From NCBI GenBank assembly GCA_022601315.1, contig JAHZIU010000141.1, forward strand, positions 1-10,531: a DNA stretch of 10,531 nt, read 5' to 3'. The position numbers were made by a program, and so were the translations under genes. How positions within the stretch are numbered: position 1 is the stretch's first letter; every line of letters starts with the position of its first letter. The notes under the pieces were generated by a model. That model ran no database searches. It had not been told where the DNA came from and worked only from the letters and a program-made list of their open reading frames with translations. Below are positions 1 to 7,510 of the stretch, piece by piece. The DNA is from Betaproteobacteria bacterium (GTDB taxonomy: Bacteria; Pseudomonadota; Gammaproteobacteria; Burkholderiales; Nitrosomonadaceae).

Positions 1-43
1 CAGCTCGTTGAATATTCATAATCAGGAAGAACATATCTTTAAT
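1..43. repeat. Diverged direct repeat, copy 1
   Basis: This segment matches 371-413 in the same orientation at about three quarters of positions by eye. The best-kept core is ATTCATAATCAG followed by AAGA. The copy lies beyond the terminator of the small lipoprotein gene at 177-317, while the second copy lies just upstream of that gene, so the two bracket it at a 370 bp period. No open frame is shared convincingly between the copies. It touches the window edge, so it may extend further left. Confidence 0.55.
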
Positions 44-126
44 CTTTGTGGCAAGCTTCAATCAATTATCCGTAGTATTTTTCAAGGTCGAAATTGTGAT
101 AACGAGAATCCTGTAACCCTAAATAA

Positions 127-160
127 CAAACGGCTCCTGATAACTGATAGGAGCCGTTTG
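127..160 (-). terminator. Rho-independent terminator of the small lipoprotein gene
   Basis: A perfect 12 bp inverted repeat (CAAACGGCTCCT at 127-138, AGGAGCCGTTTG at 149-160) encloses a 10 nt loop. Read on the minus strand, the stem ends in TTTG and is followed by TTATTT, a usable U-rich tract. On the plus strand no T-tract follows. It starts 17 bp after the stop codon of the lipoprotein gene and therefore most likely ends that transcript. Confidence 0.8.
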
Positions 161-176
161 ATAGCTAATCAACCAA

Positions 177-317
177 TTATTTCTGACCGGCGGGGGCTCC
201 AAGTCTTTCGCCTGTTTCATCTTCATACAAGCTTGGTGGATATTGACCTGGTTTTTCACCACCGCAGCCAACTAAAAACATTGCTAAAAGTGCTGCAATA
301 AACAGAGAGTATTTCAT
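177..317 (-). CDS. Small lipoprotein of 46 residues
   Basis: The frame encodes a 46-residue protein: MKYS, a hydrophobic stretch (residues 5-16), and the lipobox LVGC with Cys18 as the predicted lipidated residue. The mature part is only 29 residues, rich in Gly, Pro, Glu and Tyr (GGEKPGQYPPS and onwards), ending in AGQK. It should be processed by signal peptidase II and anchored in the cell envelope. The start is supported by AGGAG at 327-331, nine bases before ATG, and the gene ends in a strong terminator, so it looks like a real, separately expressed gene despite its size. I do not recognise the family. The residues after the Cys loosely recall the CGxKGPLYxP pattern of LptM, but the match is too imperfect to name it. 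It lies 158 bp downstream of roxA on the same strand and may have its own promoter there. Confidence 0.78.
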   Translation of the reverse strand: MKYSLFIAALLAMFLVGCGGEKPGQYPPSLYEDETGERLGAPAGQK

Positions 318-326
318 GTTAAAAGT

Positions 327-331
327 CTCCT
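327..331 (-). promoter_or_regulatory. Shine-Dalgarno of the small lipoprotein gene
   Basis: AGGAG on the minus strand, nine bases before the ATG at 317. It fixes the start of a gene that would otherwise be easy to dismiss because of its short length. Confidence 0.75.
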
Positions 332-370
332 ATATTAAAAAAAATTTATGACGAATTAAAATATGTAAAA

Positions 371-413
371 CAGCTCTTCGGCCATTCATAATCAGAAAGA
401 CCATAACCTTAAT
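371..413. repeat. Diverged direct repeat, copy 2
   Basis: Second copy of the repeat at 1-43, same orientation, with the shared core ATTCATAATCAG and a following AAGA. It lies 54 bp upstream of the start codon of the small lipoprotein gene, in the place where its promoter or regulatory region would be expected. The bases on either side of the two copies do not look similar. Confidence 0.55.
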
Positions 414-475
414 ACCAGAATAAAATATCAGTGTCCAGAAAATCTCAAGAAAATTTAAATCTTGTCAACCAGTAA

Positions 476-1615
476 TTATGGCTCACCAAACCCCCCACAA
501 ACTTCGACATAACCACTAAGGTACCATTGATAAAGGATTTTCTTTGTTTCATCACTAAATGTTTCATCAGTACAAATTTTTTGCTCATTAGCCAACTTAA
601 TTAGGTGCTGATGCACGCCAATATCAACTTCAAAAACATCTCCATTGAGAAAAAAAAGTGAATTATTTCCATACAGCATCCGACTCTTTAAATTAAGTTG
701 CAAACCATTTTCTTTAATCTTCTGTTCAAACTGTTGCTGCGGAAATGGATGCTCAGGCGGATTGAAAAACACGTGTATTTTAGGTTCCGTCAGATAAACA
801 CCTAAAAACTTCTCGACATCAGCACAATCCCACTTAACTTTTTGCAGTATCGTTCTTGCCTGACGCAGCATTGCAGAGCTAATAAGCGCTGGTTGAGATT
901 GCAAGTGCAAATCAGGGTCAGCGTACCAGCCATCAATTTCCAGATGGTCTTGCATATAAACAAGAAATTGAGTAGCTAACTCATGGTGACTCGGTGCACG
1001 AAAACCAATGGAATAAGTCATACAATCCTCTTCAGCAATGCCATTATGCGCATAATTCGGTGGCAGATATAACATATCCCCCGATTCCAAAACCCATTCT
1101 TGCTCAGGACAAAAATTTTCCAGTATTCTCAATGGTGCATCCGCAATGTAACGATCATCCTGCTGATCTGAGATTTGCCAACGCCGGGATCCGCTTCCTT
1201 GTAATAGAAATACATCATAGGAATCAAAATGTGGGCCTATTCCGCCACCTTTAGGTGCGTAACTCACCATCAGGTCATCCAAACGTGCATGGGGAATAAA
1301 ATTAAACTTTAAAAGTAAATCACGCGCAGATGGAAGAAAATGATTAATATCCTGAACCAATAACGTCCATTTTTTCTTGGGCAAACGGGAAAAATCTTGC
1401 ATGGTTAACGGACCATATTTAAGCTGCCATTCCCCTCGTCTTTGAACAACAAGGCGTGAGTGTGCTTCCTCATCGCAAGCCAGTTCAATTAATGCTTCGC
1501 GAGTTAACAATCCCTGAAAGTGAGGTATCGCATTACGTACTAATAATGGCTTCTTTTGCCAAAAATCACGTAAAAAAGTTTTAGGTGTCAAATCACCTAA
1601 AGCAATATTATTCAT
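476..1615 (-). CDS. roxA: Ribosomal protein uL16 3-hydroxylase (JmjC/cupin arginine hydroxylase)
   Basis: This is the Fe(II)/2-oxoglutarate-dependent oxygenase known as RoxA or YcfD, which hydroxylates a conserved arginine of ribosomal protein uL16. The 379 residues are close to the E. coli length. The cupin fold shows the metal triad: His129 and Asp131 in GPHFDSYDVF, and His190 in LPPNYAHNG. The segment FLLQGSGSRRWQIS following the first two ligands is typical of the family. The roughly 170 C-terminal residues correspond to the dimerisation and winged-helix parts. The ATG at 1615 matches the family start, but no good Shine-Dalgarno precedes it. It begins 40 bp after the msrA stop on the same strand, so it is probably the last gene of an msrB-msrA-roxA transcript. 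Only a weak AT-rich hairpin (446-464) follows the stop. The protein is cytoplasmic and intact. Confidence 0.9.
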   Translation of the reverse strand: MNNIALGDLTPKTFLRDFWQKKPLLVRNAIPHFQGLLTREALIELACDEEAHSRLVVQRRGEWQLKYGPLTMQDFSRLPKKKWTLLVQDINHFLPSARDLLLKFNFIPHARLDDLMVSYAPKGGGIGPHFDSYDVFLLQGSGSRRWQISDQQDDRYIADAPLRILENFCPEQEWVLESGDMLYLPPNYAHNGIAEEDCMTYSIGFRAPSHHELATQFLVYMQDHLEIDGWYADPDLHLQSQPALISSAMLRQARTILQKVKWDCADVEKFLGVYLTEPKIHVFFNPPEHPFPQQQFEQKIKENGLQLNLKSRMLYGNNSLFFLNGDVFEVDIGVHQHLIKLANEQKICTDETFSDETKKILYQWYLSGYVEVCGGFGEP

Positions 1616-1655
1616 TTATGAGTCAACTTAATGGTTCATTACAATTGATGATTCT

Positions 1656-2306
1656 TTAATGTTTGAGCCCCCACAACGTCATTAAACGATCGTCACGCCC
1701 ACAATTATTTCGATAATTGGCATAACGTTGTGGATTCTTAATGTAAAAATCCTGATGTTCACTTTCAGCGGGATAAAATATGGTTGCCGGTAAGATTTCT
1801 GTCGTAACCGGCTGCGCAAATCTGCCAGAGTGATCCAATGCTTCTTTTGAAACTTCAGCCAAACTTCTCTGTTCTGAATCACGATAAAAAACTACAGCAC
1901 GGTACTGTGATCCGATATCACAAAACTGACGATTATGCGCTAACGGATCAATTGTTAGCCAGTATGCAGCCAATAACGTGGGAAAATTAGTTTGCGTCGT
2001 ATCAAAGTAGACCTGTACGGCTTCTACATGACCGGTTTCCCCTGCTACGACTTGCTTATAAGTTGGGTTTTCAACAGTGCCGCCGATATAACCTGAAATT
2101 GTCGCGACCACACCTGGCACTTTATCAAAATCGGATTCAGTACACCAAAAACAACCGCCAGCAAAAATTGCGACGTCCATATTAGCACTCATTTCTGGCA
2201 ACACTACTGGTTTATCTGAGGAGTCATCAAGTTGCCAGCATGCAGTTAATAGGAATATGGTAAGGGTTGGTATTAGAAAATGCTGATAGTTAAAAAACCT
2301 ATTCAT
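1656..2306 (-). CDS. msrA: Peptide methionine-(S)-S-oxide reductase MsrA, predicted lipoprotein
   Basis: MsrA reduces the S-epimer of methionine sulfoxide in damaged proteins. From the ATG at 2306 the protein has 216 residues: a basic N-terminus, a hydrophobic stretch and the lipobox LTAC with Cys23, so it is predicted to be an envelope lipoprotein rather than cytosolic. The catalytic motif GGCFWCTE holds Cys52 (nucleophile) and Cys55. Further family blocks are GYIGGTVENPTYKQV, GHVEAVQVYFD, DIGSQYRAVVFY and AESEHQDFY. Cys202 near the end (NNCGRD) is a candidate resolving cysteine. An upstream in-frame start at 2351 would lie inside msrB and put 15 residues ahead of the signal peptide. The AGGAG at 2315-2319, eight bases before 2306, decides against it. 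The start lies 4 bp after the msrB stop, so translation is likely coupled. Confidence 0.9.
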   Translation of the reverse strand: MNRFFNYQHFLIPTLTIFLLTACWQLDDSSDKPVVLPEMSANMDVAIFAGGCFWCTESDFDKVPGVVATISGYIGGTVENPTYKQVVAGETGHVEAVQVYFDTTQTNFPTLLAAYWLTIDPLAHNRQFCDIGSQYRAVVFYRDSEQRSLAEVSKEALDHSGRFAQPVTTEILPATIFYPAESEHQDFYIKNPQRYANYRNNCGRDDRLMTLWGLKH

Positions 2307-2314
2307 ATGATTAA

Positions 2315-2319
2315 CTCCT
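2315..2319 (-). promoter_or_regulatory. Shine-Dalgarno that fixes the msrA start
   Basis: AGGAG on the minus strand, lying over the last codons of msrB, eight bases before ATG 2306. It selects the lipoprotein start of msrA over the longer in-frame alternative at 2351. Confidence 0.75.
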
Positions 2320-2694
2320 AAGTTGTGAAAGTCCATCTGTTCCCAAAACAAACTTCAACGCCAGACCATTATTACACCACCGCTCCCCTCGCGGCCGCGG
2401 CCCAACCTTAAAGACATGCCCTTGGTGACCACCACAACGCGCGCAATGATACTCAGTACGCAAAACTATCAATGTGTAGTCGGGTTTGGTGTCAATATGT
2501 CCGGCAATTGGCTGGATAAAACTTGGCCAACCCGTACCCCTTTCATATTTATATTGACCTTCAAATAAAGGGAGATAACAAGCGGCACAAATAAATGTAC
2601 CTTCACGCTGTTCATGATTAAATGCACTACTTCCTGGCAATTCCGTTTGTTCCTCAAAAAGCATTCTATACGCCTCGGCTAATACCAAATTCCG

Positions 2695-2697
2695 CTA
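2695..2697 (-). other. In-frame amber stop codon within msrB
   Basis: The minus strand reads GCG TAG CGG. The flanking codons continue the MsrB sequence in the same frame on both sides (DKPHEA before, RNLVLAEAYR after). The family usually has Trp here, which differs from TAG by one base. Confidence 0.85.
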
Positions 2698-2840
2698 CGC
2701 CTCGTGCGGTTTATCCAGTGGATCAACAAGCATTGAATTCACTGTTTCGGCAACACTCTTTCTCGTTAAGTAAATTGAAAAAGCTGGCAATGCTGTGACT
2801 ATACCAATGCCTTGTAGAAAGGTGTGTCGTTTCATGAAAA

Positions 2841-2846
2841 TTCCTC
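2841..2846 (-). promoter_or_regulatory. Shine-Dalgarno of the full-length msrB frame
   Basis: GAGGAA on the minus strand, five bases before ATG 2835. It supports the view that the original msrB start is here, upstream of the amber codon, and not at the later TTG. Confidence 0.65.
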
Positions 2847-3020
2847 ATGTAAATTCTAAGCAAATGTTGGAAATGCTTTATTACAGAGCCCAAAATCAAT
2901 TAAACGATCCAACTTAATACATGGTCTGCACATATATATAATCAACCCTTTTCAAAGATTTCAACGCTATATTGAATCATCTGAGTGGATACACTTTATG
3001 TCAAGCTGTATAACCAGTAG

Positions 3021-3050
3021 TTGAGAAACTCAAACACTACAACATAGTGT
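3021..3050. repeat. Two adjacent small inverted repeats
   Basis: TTGAG-AAA-CTCAA (3021-3033) is followed directly by ACACTA-CAACA-TAGTGT (3034-3050). Both are perfect but short. They lie about 100 bp upstream of accA and could be operators or chance. No T-tract follows, so they are unlikely to be a terminator. Confidence 0.3.
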
Positions 3051-3148
3051 AGTTTAGATAATTAACGTTTCTCTAAATTGTACAGATCAATGCAGATACA
3101 CTCACAAATCCTGTATCATCGCAGTTTTAGGATTATAACTTAGCCCAC

Positions 3149-4117
3149 ATGAAAATTACTTTTCTGGAATTCGAGCAAAGTATTGCTGAGTTTGAAGCAA
3201 AAATAGAAGAATTACGCTTTGCCCAAGATGACTCTGCATTAGATATATCTGCTGAGATTACACGTCTGCAAGCAAAAAGCCTATCACTTACCAAAAGCGT
3301 TTACTCAAAACTCGAACCGTGGCAAATCTCACAAGTTGCCAGACATGCACAACGTCCCTATACATTAGATTATATCGAACATCTTTTTACTGACTTTGAA
3401 GAATTGCATGGTGACCGCAATTTCTCAGACGATCATGCCATAGTCGGTGGAATGGCCCGTTTTAATGGGCAGACTGTCATGATTATTGGCCATCAAAAAG
3501 GACGCGATACACGAGAAAAAATACATCGCAACTTTGGCATGCCGAAACCGGAAGGTTACCGCAAAGCACTACGCTTAATGCGCTTGGCTGAAAAATTTTC
3601 AATTCCACTGATTACTTTTATAGACACGCCAGGCGCATACCCTGGCATTGATGCAGAAGAACGTGGTCAATCTGAAGCCATTGGCAAAAACCTTTATGTC
3701 TTGGCTGAACTCAGAGTTCCTATCATATGCTTTGTTATTGGAGAAGGTGGATCTGGTGGCGCTTTAGCTATCGCTGTTGGTGATGTCGTACATATGCTGC
3801 AATATGCCACCTACTCTGTCATATCGCCTGAAGGCTGCGCTTCTATTCTGTGGAAAAGCGCCGACAAAGCGCCAGAAGCAGCAGAAATCATGGGAATTAC
3901 TGCTGAACGACTTAAAGCAATGAATTTAATAGACAGTATTATTGAAGAACCGGTCGGCGGAGCACATCGCGATTACCAAAGCACCATGCACTCTGTAAAA
4001 AATGTACTCCAGGAATCACTCAGAAAATTACAAGATCACTCTTCTGAAACATTATTAGAAAAACGCCTTGAACGGCTGATGGGTTATGGGTCATTTCAGG
4101 AAGCCAAAATCGAATAG
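3149..4117 (+). CDS. accA: Acetyl-CoA carboxylase carboxyltransferase subunit alpha
   Basis: AccA pairs with AccD to form the carboxyltransferase that moves the carboxyl group from carboxybiotin to acetyl-CoA, giving malonyl-CoA for fatty-acid synthesis in the cytosol. The 322 residues match the usual proteobacterial length of about 320. The N-terminus [18 protein letters not shown] is the family's leading helical segment. The crotonase-like core carries [18 protein letters not shown] (from residue 161) and the glycine-rich [11 protein letters not shown] (198-208), followed by [14 protein letters not shown] (222-235). The ATG at 3149 fits the family start, but the nearest AGGA lies 16 bases upstream, which is too far for a strong site. 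It is the first gene of a plus-strand run and overlaps tilS. AccD is not in the window, as is usual. Confidence 0.96.
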   Translation: MKITFLEFEQSIAEFEAKIEELRFAQDDSALDISAEITRLQAKSLSLTKSVYSKLEPWQISQVARHAQRPYTLDYIEHLFTDFEELHGDRNFSDDHAIVGGMARFNGQTVMIIGHQKGRDTREKIHRNFGMPKPEGYRKALRLMRLAEKFSIPLITFIDTPGAYPGIDAEERGQSEAIGKNLYVLAELRVPIICFVIGEGGSGGALAIAVGDVVHMLQYATYSVISPEGCASILWKSADKAPEAAEIMGITAERLKAMNLIDSIIEEPVGGAHRDYQSTMHSVKNVLQESLRKLQDHSSETLLEKRLERLMGYGSFQEAKIE

Positions 4118-5438
4118 TCTTCTATGTGAAGCCAAACACGTATTACAAGCACATATCAAACCCGATAGTCGCCTAGCCATTGCACTAAGCGGTGGCATAG
4201 ATTCCGTTGTATTGCTGAATATTTTGGCTTCACTGTCAAAGCAAATGGCATTTTCACTTTCTGCAATCCACATCAATCATGGCATCAGCAGTAACGCACC
4301 TTTTTGGCACCAGTTTTGTTCTGAACTGTGTCACTCATATGACATACCCATCACTGTAAAACAGCTCAACATCTATAAAGAACAAGGCATTAGCCTGGAA
4401 GCACTCGCCAGAGATAAAAGATATTTTATTTTCAATCGCATAAAAGCCGACTACATCGTGTTAGCACAACACTTAGATGACCAAGCAGAAACTTTATTAC
4501 TGCAACTGTTTCGAGGTGCAGGTATTAAAGGTTTAAGCGCAATGCCAGTTATCAGAAAACAAAAAAATAATATTGCGCCTCAAGTACTCAGACCATTGCT
4601 GAAAGTCCCACGTAGCGAGATTGAAGCATATGCTAAACAATACAAATTAAACTGGATTGAAGACGAGAGTAACGATAGCATCGCTTACAATAGAAATTTT
4701 CTGCGCCATAAAATTCTACCCGTTTTAAAAGAAAAATATCCCAACTATCCCAACACACTACTGCGTACAAGCCAGCACCTGGCTGAAGCGTCCTTACTTC
4801 TAGACGAGTTGGCCGAATTGGATAGCAAGCAGTGTCTTTGTGCAGGAAAACTTCAGATTGAAGCAATTCAAAAATTAAGCCTACCACGTGCGAAAAACCT
4901 ACTTCGTCACATCTTCACACAACATAATATAAGATTACCCAGCACAGCAAAACTGGCAGATGTTTTGCAACAACTATTATCTATACGAACTGACGCACAA
5001 CGACAAATCACAGTCGGGGAAACAGTTATTTATTGTTACAAAGGTCTCATGTATTTACTCCCGAAGACAAAACCACCGTTATCATCGTGGCAACAGTTAT
5101 GGAATGGAGAAAAATATCTACTTCTCAAAGATTTGAACTGCACAATTAATTTTTCTTATTCTAAAAATCAAGGTATTAATGAAAAGAAATTATTACAAGA
5201 ACCTGTTGTCTTTCGGCTACGGCAAGGTGGAGAGCGCTTTTCTCCTCACTGCAATCGTCCAAGACGAAGCCTAAAAAACCTTTTACAAGAAGCCTCCGTC
5301 CCCCCTTGGGAACGTAAAATACTTCCCCTGCTCTTTAGTGGCGAAAAACTTGTTTGGGTGCCAGGCATCGGCATCGACTGTGAATATCAAGTAAAATCTG
5401 ATGAACTAGGATTAACGCCAACTTGGCGAACCTGTTGA
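4086..5438 (+). CDS. tilS: tRNA(Ile)-lysidine synthase
   Basis: TilS attaches lysine to C34 of the tRNA-Ile with anticodon CAU, so that it reads AUA codons and no longer behaves as a methionine tRNA. It is normally essential. The 450-residue protein shows the ATP-pyrophosphatase loop SGGIDS (35-40), INHG (63-66), HLDDQAET (129-136) and the TilS block IEDESN with [10 protein letters not shown] (191-212). The C-terminal substrate-binding domain with [12 protein letters not shown] and [18 protein letters not shown] is present, so this is the long proteobacterial form. The ATG at 4086 lies 32 bp inside accA in another frame, with no clear Shine-Dalgarno, which points to coupled translation. No later in-frame ATG before the PP-loop offers a better start. 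Confidence 0.94.
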   Translation: MGHFRKPKSNSLLCEAKHVLQAHIKPDSRLAIALSGGIDSVVLLNILASLSKQMAFSLSAIHINHGISSNAPFWHQFCSELCHSYDIPITVKQLNIYKEQGISLEALARDKRYFIFNRIKADYIVLAQHLDDQAETLLLQLFRGAGIKGLSAMPVIRKQKNNIAPQVLRPLLKVPRSEIEAYAKQYKLNWIEDESNDSIAYNRNFLRHKILPVLKEKYPNYPNTLLRTSQHLAEASLLLDELAELDSKQCLCAGKLQIEAIQKLSLPRAKNLLRHIFTQHNIRLPSTAKLADVLQQLLSIRTDAQRQITVGETVIYCYKGLMYLLPKTKPPLSSWQQLWNGEKYLLLKDLNCTINFSYSKNQGINEKKLLQEPVVFRLRQGGERFSPHCNRPRRSLKNLLQEASVPPWERKILPLLFSGEKLVWVPGIGIDCEYQVKSDELGLTPTWRTC

Positions 5439-5480
5439 GATTGAGAATATTCCTCTAACATTAACCCACGGATAATTTGT

Positions 5481-6539
5481 ATGATTTTAGTAACTGGCGG
5501 CGCAGGCTTTATAGGCTCAAATTTTGTATTAGATTGGTTTAAACAGTCAGATGAAGACGTTGTAAATTTGGATCTACTGACTTATGCGGGCAACTTACAA
5601 AACCTGGCAACCATAGCGAACGATCCAAGACATAATTTTATACAGGGCAATATCGGTGATATTGTGCTAGTAAAAAAAATATTGGCGCAATACCAACCCC
5701 GTGCCATTATTAATTTGGCGGCAGAAAGTCATGTTGACCGATCTATTCATGGACCGGAAGATTTTATTCAAACCAATATACTGGGTACTTTCCGTTTACT
5801 CGAGACCGTACGCGCCTATTGGAATGACTTGGATGAAATGAGAAAAAAAACATTTCGTTTTCTACATGTTTCAACGGATGAAGTTTACGGCTCATTATCT
5901 GCAAAAGCGCCAGCATTTACCGAAATGCATCGCTATGAACCAAGCAGCCCCTATTCCGCCAGCAAAGCTTCCAGTGATCATTTGGTACATGCCTATCATC
6001 ATACATATGGTTTACCAGTACTGACTACAAATTGCTCAAATAATTATGGCCCTTTTCAATTTCCAGAAAAACTTATACCGTTAATGATCGTCAATGCGCT
6101 GGCAGGAAAGCCTTTACCCATCTATGGTGACGGCCTACAGATTCGTGACTGGCTATATGTGACTGACCATTGCAGTGCTATCCGCCGTGTTCTTGCTGCT
6201 GGTAATCCTGGAGAAACATATAATATTGGCGGATGGAATGAAAAACCCAATATTGAAATTGTCAATGCTATTTGTACCCTGTTGGAAGAAACTCATCCGC
6301 AGTCAAATTTCCATGATCAGATTACCTATGTTCAAGATCGTCCTGGTCATGATGTCCGCTATGCCATAGATGCTCGTAAGATAGAGCGTGAGTTAGACTG
6401 GAAACCACTTGAAACATTTGATACCGGCATTCGCAAAACCATCCAGTGGTATTTAGACCATAAATCTTGGATCACAGATATTCAAAAAGGTACTTATCGT
6501 GAATGGATTGAACAAAACTATGCGGAACGTAGCAAATGA
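5481..6539 (+). CDS. rfbB: dTDP-glucose 4,6-dehydratase
   Basis: RfbB (RmlB) is the second enzyme of dTDP-L-rhamnose synthesis, converting dTDP-glucose to dTDP-4-keto-6-deoxyglucose with bound NAD+. The extended short-chain dehydrogenase fold is clear: NAD loop [11 protein letters not shown] (5-15), catalytic Thr132-Asp133-Glu134 in HVSTDEVYG, and Tyr158/Lys162 in [22 protein letters not shown] and the C-terminal [11 protein letters not shown] are also characteristic. At 352 residues it is full length. It starts 42 bp after tilS behind a weak GGA site and overlaps rfbD by ATGA. The product probably feeds O-antigen or another rhamnose-containing surface polymer. Other users of the same intermediate are possible, but the adjacent rfbD favours rhamnose. 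Confidence 0.95.
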   Translation: MILVTGGAGFIGSNFVLDWFKQSDEDVVNLDLLTYAGNLQNLATIANDPRHNFIQGNIGDIVLVKKILAQYQPRAIINLAAESHVDRSIHGPEDFIQTNILGTFRLLETVRAYWNDLDEMRKKTFRFLHVSTDEVYGSLSAKAPAFTEMHRYEPSSPYSASKASSDHLVHAYHHTYGLPVLTTNCSNNYGPFQFPEKLIPLMIVNALAGKPLPIYGDGLQIRDWLYVTDHCSAIRRVLAAGNPGETYNIGGWNEKPNIEIVNAICTLLEETHPQSNFHDQITYVQDRPGHDVRYAIDARKIERELDWKPLETFDTGIRKTIQWYLDHKSWITDIQKGTYREWIEQNYAERSK

Positions 6540-7435
6540 GAATTCTGTTATTTGGTAAAAACGGACAAGTTGGATGGGAATTACAACGCAGCTTAGCGCC
6601 ACTTGGCGAACTTACTGCTTTAGACGTTGACAGCCAAGAATTGTGTGGCAATCTAACTAATCTGGCCGGTATTCAACAAACCATACAAAAACTCTCACCA
6701 AATATTATTGTTAATGCTGCAGCCTATACAGCTGTTGATAAGGCAGAACAAGAACCAGAATTAGCGTATCAAATCAATACACTGGCACCTGGCCTACTCG
6801 CGCAAGAAGCCAAACGCCATAATGCTCAACTTATTCATTATTCAACCGATTATGTATTTGATGGCAGTGGCCATCACCCAAGACTGGAAACAGAAATAAC
6901 GAATCCATTGAATGTATATGGCGAGTCCAAACTGGCCGGCGAAAATAATATCATTGCTACAGGCTGTGCACATATCATTCTTCGTACCAGTTGGGTCTAT
7001 GCCACTTATGGAAACAATTTTATTAAAGCCATTCTACGACTAGCCCAAGAACGAGACCATTTGGATATTGTCGATGATCAAATTGGCACACCAACTGGAG
7101 CAGAGCTATTAGCGGACATCACCGCGCAAATTATCCACACCACAGGAGCAAATAATTTTGACAAATCAGGAGTTTATCATTTAACTGCTGATGGATACAC
7201 TTCCTGGTACAGTTTTGCTGATTTGATTTTAGCCTACGCCAAGAAATATGATAAACCACTAAAAGTCCAGCCTGGCACCCTGCGTGCTATAAAAACTATT
7301 CATTTTCCAACACCTGCAAAACGCCCGCTGAATTCACGCTTAAACACATACAAACTACAGAAAACTTTTGGTTTAACTTTACCGAACTGGCAAACCTGCG
7401 CAGTACGCACACTTATTGAAATATTAGGAAAATAA
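6536..7435 (+). CDS. rfbD: dTDP-4-dehydrorhamnose reductase
   Basis: RfbD (RmlD) carries out the last step of dTDP-L-rhamnose synthesis, an NAD(P)H-dependent reduction of dTDP-4-keto-L-rhamnose. The 299 residues show the nucleotide loop [13 protein letters not shown] (4-16), [12 protein letters not shown] (60-71), STDYVFDG (103-110), the catalytic Tyr128 and Lys132 in YGESK, and [13 protein letters not shown]. The start codon overlaps the rfbB stop as ATGA, a typical coupled arrangement. It is the last gene of the plus-strand run and meets nlpD tail to tail over a 75 bp AT-rich gap without a clear terminator hairpin. The epimerase (rfbC) that should act just before it is not in the window. 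Confidence 0.94.
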   Translation: MRILLFGKNGQVGWELQRSLAPLGELTALDVDSQELCGNLTNLAGIQQTIQKLSPNIIVNAAAYTAVDKAEQEPELAYQINTLAPGLLAQEAKRHNAQLIHYSTDYVFDGSGHHPRLETEITNPLNVYGESKLAGENNIIATGCAHIILRTSWVYATYGNNFIKAILRLAQERDHLDIVDDQIGTPTGAELLADITAQIIHTTGANNFDKSGVYHLTADGYTSWYSFADLILAYAKKYDKPLKVQPGTLRAIKTIHFPTPAKRPLNSRLNTYKLQKTFGLTLPNWQTCAVRTLIEILGK

Positions 7436-7510
7436 TGATTAAAGCGAATATGAGACGGTAATATCAGCAGCAATAAAAGAAGAAATTTTTTAAAAATAAA
7501 TAATTATAAC

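Larger units (their letters stand above)
2311..2835 (-). pseudogene. msrB: Exported MsrB (methionine-(R)-S-oxide reductase) interrupted by an amber codon
   Basis: The frame opens at ATG 2835 after the Shine-Dalgarno GAGGAA (2841-2846) and would give 174 residues, but codon 47 is TAG (2695-2697). Codons 1-46 encode an export signal (MKRHTFLQG, then a hydrophobic segment) and a linker. Codons 48-174 encode the whole catalytic core: zinc cysteines 83/86 (CAAC) and 131/134 (CARC), the block GTGWPSFIQPI, and catalytic Cys154 in RWCNNGLALKFV. The family has a conserved Glu-Trp-Arg around the interrupted position, here Ala-stop-Arg, so a single TGG to TAG change explains it. The frame is otherwise clean. 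A TTG at 2688, with GAGG eleven bases before it, could restart translation and give a 125-residue cytosolic enzyme without a signal. The Tat-like motif has Arg-His in place of Arg-Arg. It may be a recent pseudogene, a readthrough gene or a base-calling error. Confidence 0.85.
2836..3148. other. Divergent intergenic region between msrB and accA
   Basis: These 313 bp hold no open frame that I can support. They separate two outward-reading transcription units, so the promoters of msrB-msrA-roxA and of accA-tilS-rfbBD should lie here. Visible content: the msrB Shine-Dalgarno at 2841-2846, an alternating TA run around 2933-2941, two small inverted repeats at 3021-3050, and TATCAT at 3114-3119 as a possible -10 box for accA. 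No convincing -35 box goes with it. Confidence 0.6.

Noticed and set aside
8..301. Plus-strand open frame of 97 codons
   Set aside because: It runs through the terminator hairpin and lies antisense to the small lipoprotein gene, which has a lipobox, ribosome binding site and terminator. No family features and no supporting start site.
446..464. CAAGA/TCTTG hairpin after roxA as a terminator
   Set aside because: Only five paired bases, AT-rich and without a proper T-tract on the minus strand.
994..1254. Plus-strand open frame inside roxA
   Set aside because: Antisense shadow of a strongly recognised gene; no ribosome binding site or motif.
2307..2351. Longer start for msrA inside msrB
   Set aside because: It would place 15 extra residues before a complete lipoprotein signal, while AGGAG fits the start at 2306.
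7436..7510. Bidirectional terminator between rfbD and nlpD
   Set aside because: The gap is AT-rich with T and A runs, but I could find no GC-containing stem.
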